Origin: Betaproteobacteria bacterium
GTDB taxonomy: Bacteria > Pseudomonadota > Gammaproteobacteria > Burkholderiales > Gallionellaceae
Reading direction: 5' to 3'
Assembly: GCA_028871775.1 (NCBI GenBank)
Contig: JAGWMH010000089.1
Span: 1 to 7,317 of the forward strand
DNA length: 7,317 nucleotides
In this document: one piece after another, positions 6,167 through 7,317 of the stretch
How the letters are laid out: each line of letters opens with the position of its first letter
Position numbering within the stretch: the first letter of the stretch is position 1
Position numbers and translations under genes: made by a program
The notes under the pieces: generated by a model
The model's input: the letters and a program-made list of their open reading frames with translations, nothing else
What the model was told of the DNA's origin: nothing
Database searches by the model: none

Positions 6167-6971
6167 GCAGCGTGTCATCACCGCGATCATCCTGCTGGCG
6201 CTGTTCCTGGCGGCGCTGTTTTTCTTGCCCGCACCGGGATGGGTTGTGCTGGTGATTGTCATGGTGATGCAGGGAATATCGGAATGGGCGCGCCTGGCCA
6301 AGCTGTCCGCGAAGGCTGCCAATGGCTATTGGTGGCTGACCCTGGCCGTGATGATCGGTATCGTGCTGCTTGATATGAACCATGCTTTGCCGCGCCTGCC
6401 GGTTTATGCGGTGTCGGTGCTGTTGTGGCTGGTAGTGGTGCCCGCTTGGTTAACACTCGGTTGGCAAGTGCGCCAGCCGGTGTTGATGGCGTTAACCGGC
6501 TGGGCGCTGTTGATCCCGACCGGCCTGGCGATGATGGACCTGCGCGCGGCCAATCCGTGGTGGCTGCTCGGTGTGATGGGGCTGGTGTGGGTGGCGGACA
6601 TCGCCGCCTATTTCACCGGGCGCAAGTTTGGCAGAACCAGACTTGCACCCCGTATCAGTCCCGGCAAGACATGGGAAGGCGTGATCGGCGCGCTGCTCGG
6701 CGTGGCCGCCTATGTGCCGCTGGTTATCTGGCTTGGCGGTTTTCCCGGCGCTGCCTATCAGGCGTTACCCGTGCTGACTCTGGCAGCCTGGGTGTGGGCG
6801 GGGCTGGCGATACTCGGCGACCTGTTTGAATCCGCCATCAAGCGTCAGGCCGGGGTCAAGGATAGCGGCGCGCTGCTGCCCGGCCACGGCGGCCTGCTGG
6901 ATCGCATCGATGCGTTGACTTCCACGCTGCCCTTGGCCGCTTTGGCGATGTTGCTCCAAAAACTGGGCTAA
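6159..6971 (+). CDS. cdsA: Phosphatidate cytidylyltransferase (CDP-diglyceride synthase)
   Basis: CdsA joins CTP and phosphatidic acid to form CDP-diacylglycerol, the precursor of phosphatidylethanolamine, phosphatidylglycerol and cardiolipin. It is an inner-membrane enzyme. The 270 residues contain roughly eight hydrophobic segments (for example about 6-23, 26-39, 59-72, 82-100, 108-125, 133-152, 176-193, 203-220). They also carry the polar active-site stretches [13 protein letters not shown] (146-158) and ISPGKTWEG (166-174). The full family signature spans Ser225 to Asp251, with SAIKR, then VKDSG, then [11 protein letters not shown], matching at every key position. The start ATG at 6159 overlaps the uppS stop by 8 nt and has GGAAGG (6145-6150) 8 nt upstream. 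A longer in-frame reading from 5808 is only the uppS shadow. Confidence 0.98.
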   Translation: MLKQRVITAIILLALFLAALFFLPAPGWVVLVIVMVMQGISEWARLAKLSAKAANGYWWLTLAVMIGIVLLDMNHALPRLPVYAVSVLLWLVVVPAWLTLGWQVRQPVLMALTGWALLIPTGLAMMDLRAANPWWLLGVMGLVWVADIAAYFTGRKFGRTRLAPRISPGKTWEGVIGALLGVAAYVPLVIWLGGFPGAAYQALPVLTLAAWVWAGLAILGDLFESAIKRQAGVKDSGALLPGHGGLLDRIDALTSTLPLAALAMLLQKLG

Positions 6972-6978
6972 GGCAAAA

Positions 6979-7013
6979 CTGTGAAAGGTGAAGGTGAAGC
7001 TGTGAAAGGTGAA
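6979..7013 (+). repeat. Two direct copies of a 14-bp unit (CTGTGAAAGGTGAA) after cdsA
   Basis: CTGTGAAAGGTGAA occurs at 6979-6992 and again, without a mismatch, at 7000-7013, a period of 21 nt. GGTGAAG fills the space between. The unit is complementary, with one mismatch, to the TTTCACA tandem array that follows, so the two blocks can fold together. Confidence 0.8.
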
Positions 7014-7045
7014 ACGAAGCGACGGTTCTACGTTTCACATTTCAC
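7002..7045. repeat. Inverted repeat between cdsA and dxr
   Basis: GTGAAAGGTGAAAC (7002-7014) can pair with GTTTCACATTTCAC (7032-7045): 13 of 14 positions match, around a 17-nt loop. Because both arms are internally repetitive, alternative registers using the other copies are possible. No T run directly follows the arm, so termination is not the obvious role. Confidence 0.7.
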
Positions 7046-7060
7046 ATTTCACATTTCACA
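7033..7060 (+). repeat. Four tandem TTTCACA heptamers just upstream of dxr
   Basis: Four perfect head-to-tail copies of TTTCACA fill 7033-7060 and end 9 nt before the dxr ATG. The array takes the place where a Shine-Dalgarno sequence would normally lie. Such short perfect tandem arrays can change copy number by slippage; whether this one does is unknown. Confidence 0.9.
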
Positions 7061-7069
7061 ATTTTAATC

Positions 7070-7317
7070 ATGCAAAACCTTACCATCCTCGGTTCCACCG
7101 GCAGCATAGGCGCCAGCACACTGGATATTGTGGCGCGCCACCCGGACAAATACAGCGTACTGGCGCTCACCGCACAACGCCAGGAAGATGCGCTGTTTGA
7201 ACAATGCATCCGCTTCAAGCCGCGTTACGCTGTGCTGCTGGACGAGGCCGCCGCCGCAAGGCTGACGCAAAAAATTTCTGCCGCCGGCCTTGCCGTGCAA
7301 GTGCTGTGCGGGGTTGA
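7070..7317 (+). CDS. dxr: 1-deoxy-D-xylulose 5-phosphate reductoisomerase, N-terminal part (runs off the right edge)
   Basis: Dxr (IspC) rearranges and reduces DXP to 2-C-methyl-D-erythritol 4-phosphate with NADPH, the committed step of the MEP isoprenoid pathway. Only 82 full codons are present out of about 390-400. The start MQNLTILGSTGSIGASTLD carries the family's NADPH-binding loop GSTGSIG (residues 8-14), followed by IVARHPDKYSVLALTA (20-35). The metal- and substrate-binding domains lie beyond the edge. The ATG at 7070 is set by this conserved N-terminus. The upstream ACAATTTTAATC offers no Shine-Dalgarno. The gene follows cdsA by 98 nt, in the order usual for Proteobacteria, and would supply isoprenoid units to UppS. 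Confidence 0.95.
   Translation, partial: MQNLTILGSTGSIGASTLDIVARHPDKYSVLALTAQRQEDALFEQCIRFKPRYAVLLDEAAAARLTQKISAAGLAVQVLCGV

Noticed and set aside
5405..6322. 305-codon open frame antisense to uppS and the start of cdsA
   Set aside because: It crosses two confident overlapping genes and has no domain pattern; long antisense frames are common in GC-rich DNA.
5808..6971. 387-codon frame that looks like an N-terminally extended CdsA or fusion protein
   Set aside because: The first 117 codons are the out-of-frame reading of uppS (Arg/Ser/Pro/Cys-rich). The true cdsA start at 6159 has a good ribosome-binding site and the normal length of 270 residues.

Overview
The window is a compact, GC-rich stretch of proteobacterial housekeeping DNA. 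Gene content and protein style suggest a betaproteobacterium, possibly of the Nitrosomonadales/Gallionellaceae type. That placement is an inference from recalled sequence similarity, and no search was run. I see no mobile-element gene, CRISPR array, tRNA or rRNA, and no defence or secretion system.

Layout: the 5' part of recJ (single-strand DNA exonuclease) lies on the minus strand and runs off the left edge. It diverges from lysC (aspartate kinase), which starts at a GTG codon. After lysC comes a strong sigma-70-type promoter (TTGAGC, 17 nt, TACAAT) and a roughly 120-nt leader with a clear hairpin. All remaining genes are on the plus strand: rpsB (ribosomal protein S2), tsf (EF-Ts), pyrH (UMP kinase), frr (ribosome recycling factor), uppS (undecaprenyl diphosphate synthase), cdsA (CDP-diglyceride synthase) and the first 82 codons of dxr (DXP reductoisomerase), which runs off the right edge. 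This is the classical proteobacterial rpsB-to-dxr cluster.

Functionally, rpsB, tsf and frr serve translation, and pyrH supplies UDP/UTP for RNA and cell-wall precursors. dxr (isoprenoid precursors) and uppS (C55 lipid carrier) belong to one route, and cdsA feeds phospholipid synthesis. tsf-pyrH-frr and uppS-cdsA are tightly packed, with gaps of 4 and 14 nt and an overlap of 8 nt.

The less ordinary content is in the spacers. The rpsB-tsf gap holds a long imperfect inverted repeat and a textbook intrinsic-terminator structure, suggesting attenuation between S2 and EF-Ts. The frr-uppS gap is almost entirely a 19-bp inverted repeat built from the same GTAGCTGG-type unit, ending just before the uppS Shine-Dalgarno. 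The cdsA-dxr gap has a 14-bp direct repeat and four tandem TTTCACA units that can pair with each other, and dxr has no visible Shine-Dalgarno. The recJ-lysC gap contains a short REP-like palindrome. lysC also contains a plausible internal start for a regulatory beta subunit. I found no new multi-gene system; the findings concern expression control and dispersed repeats.
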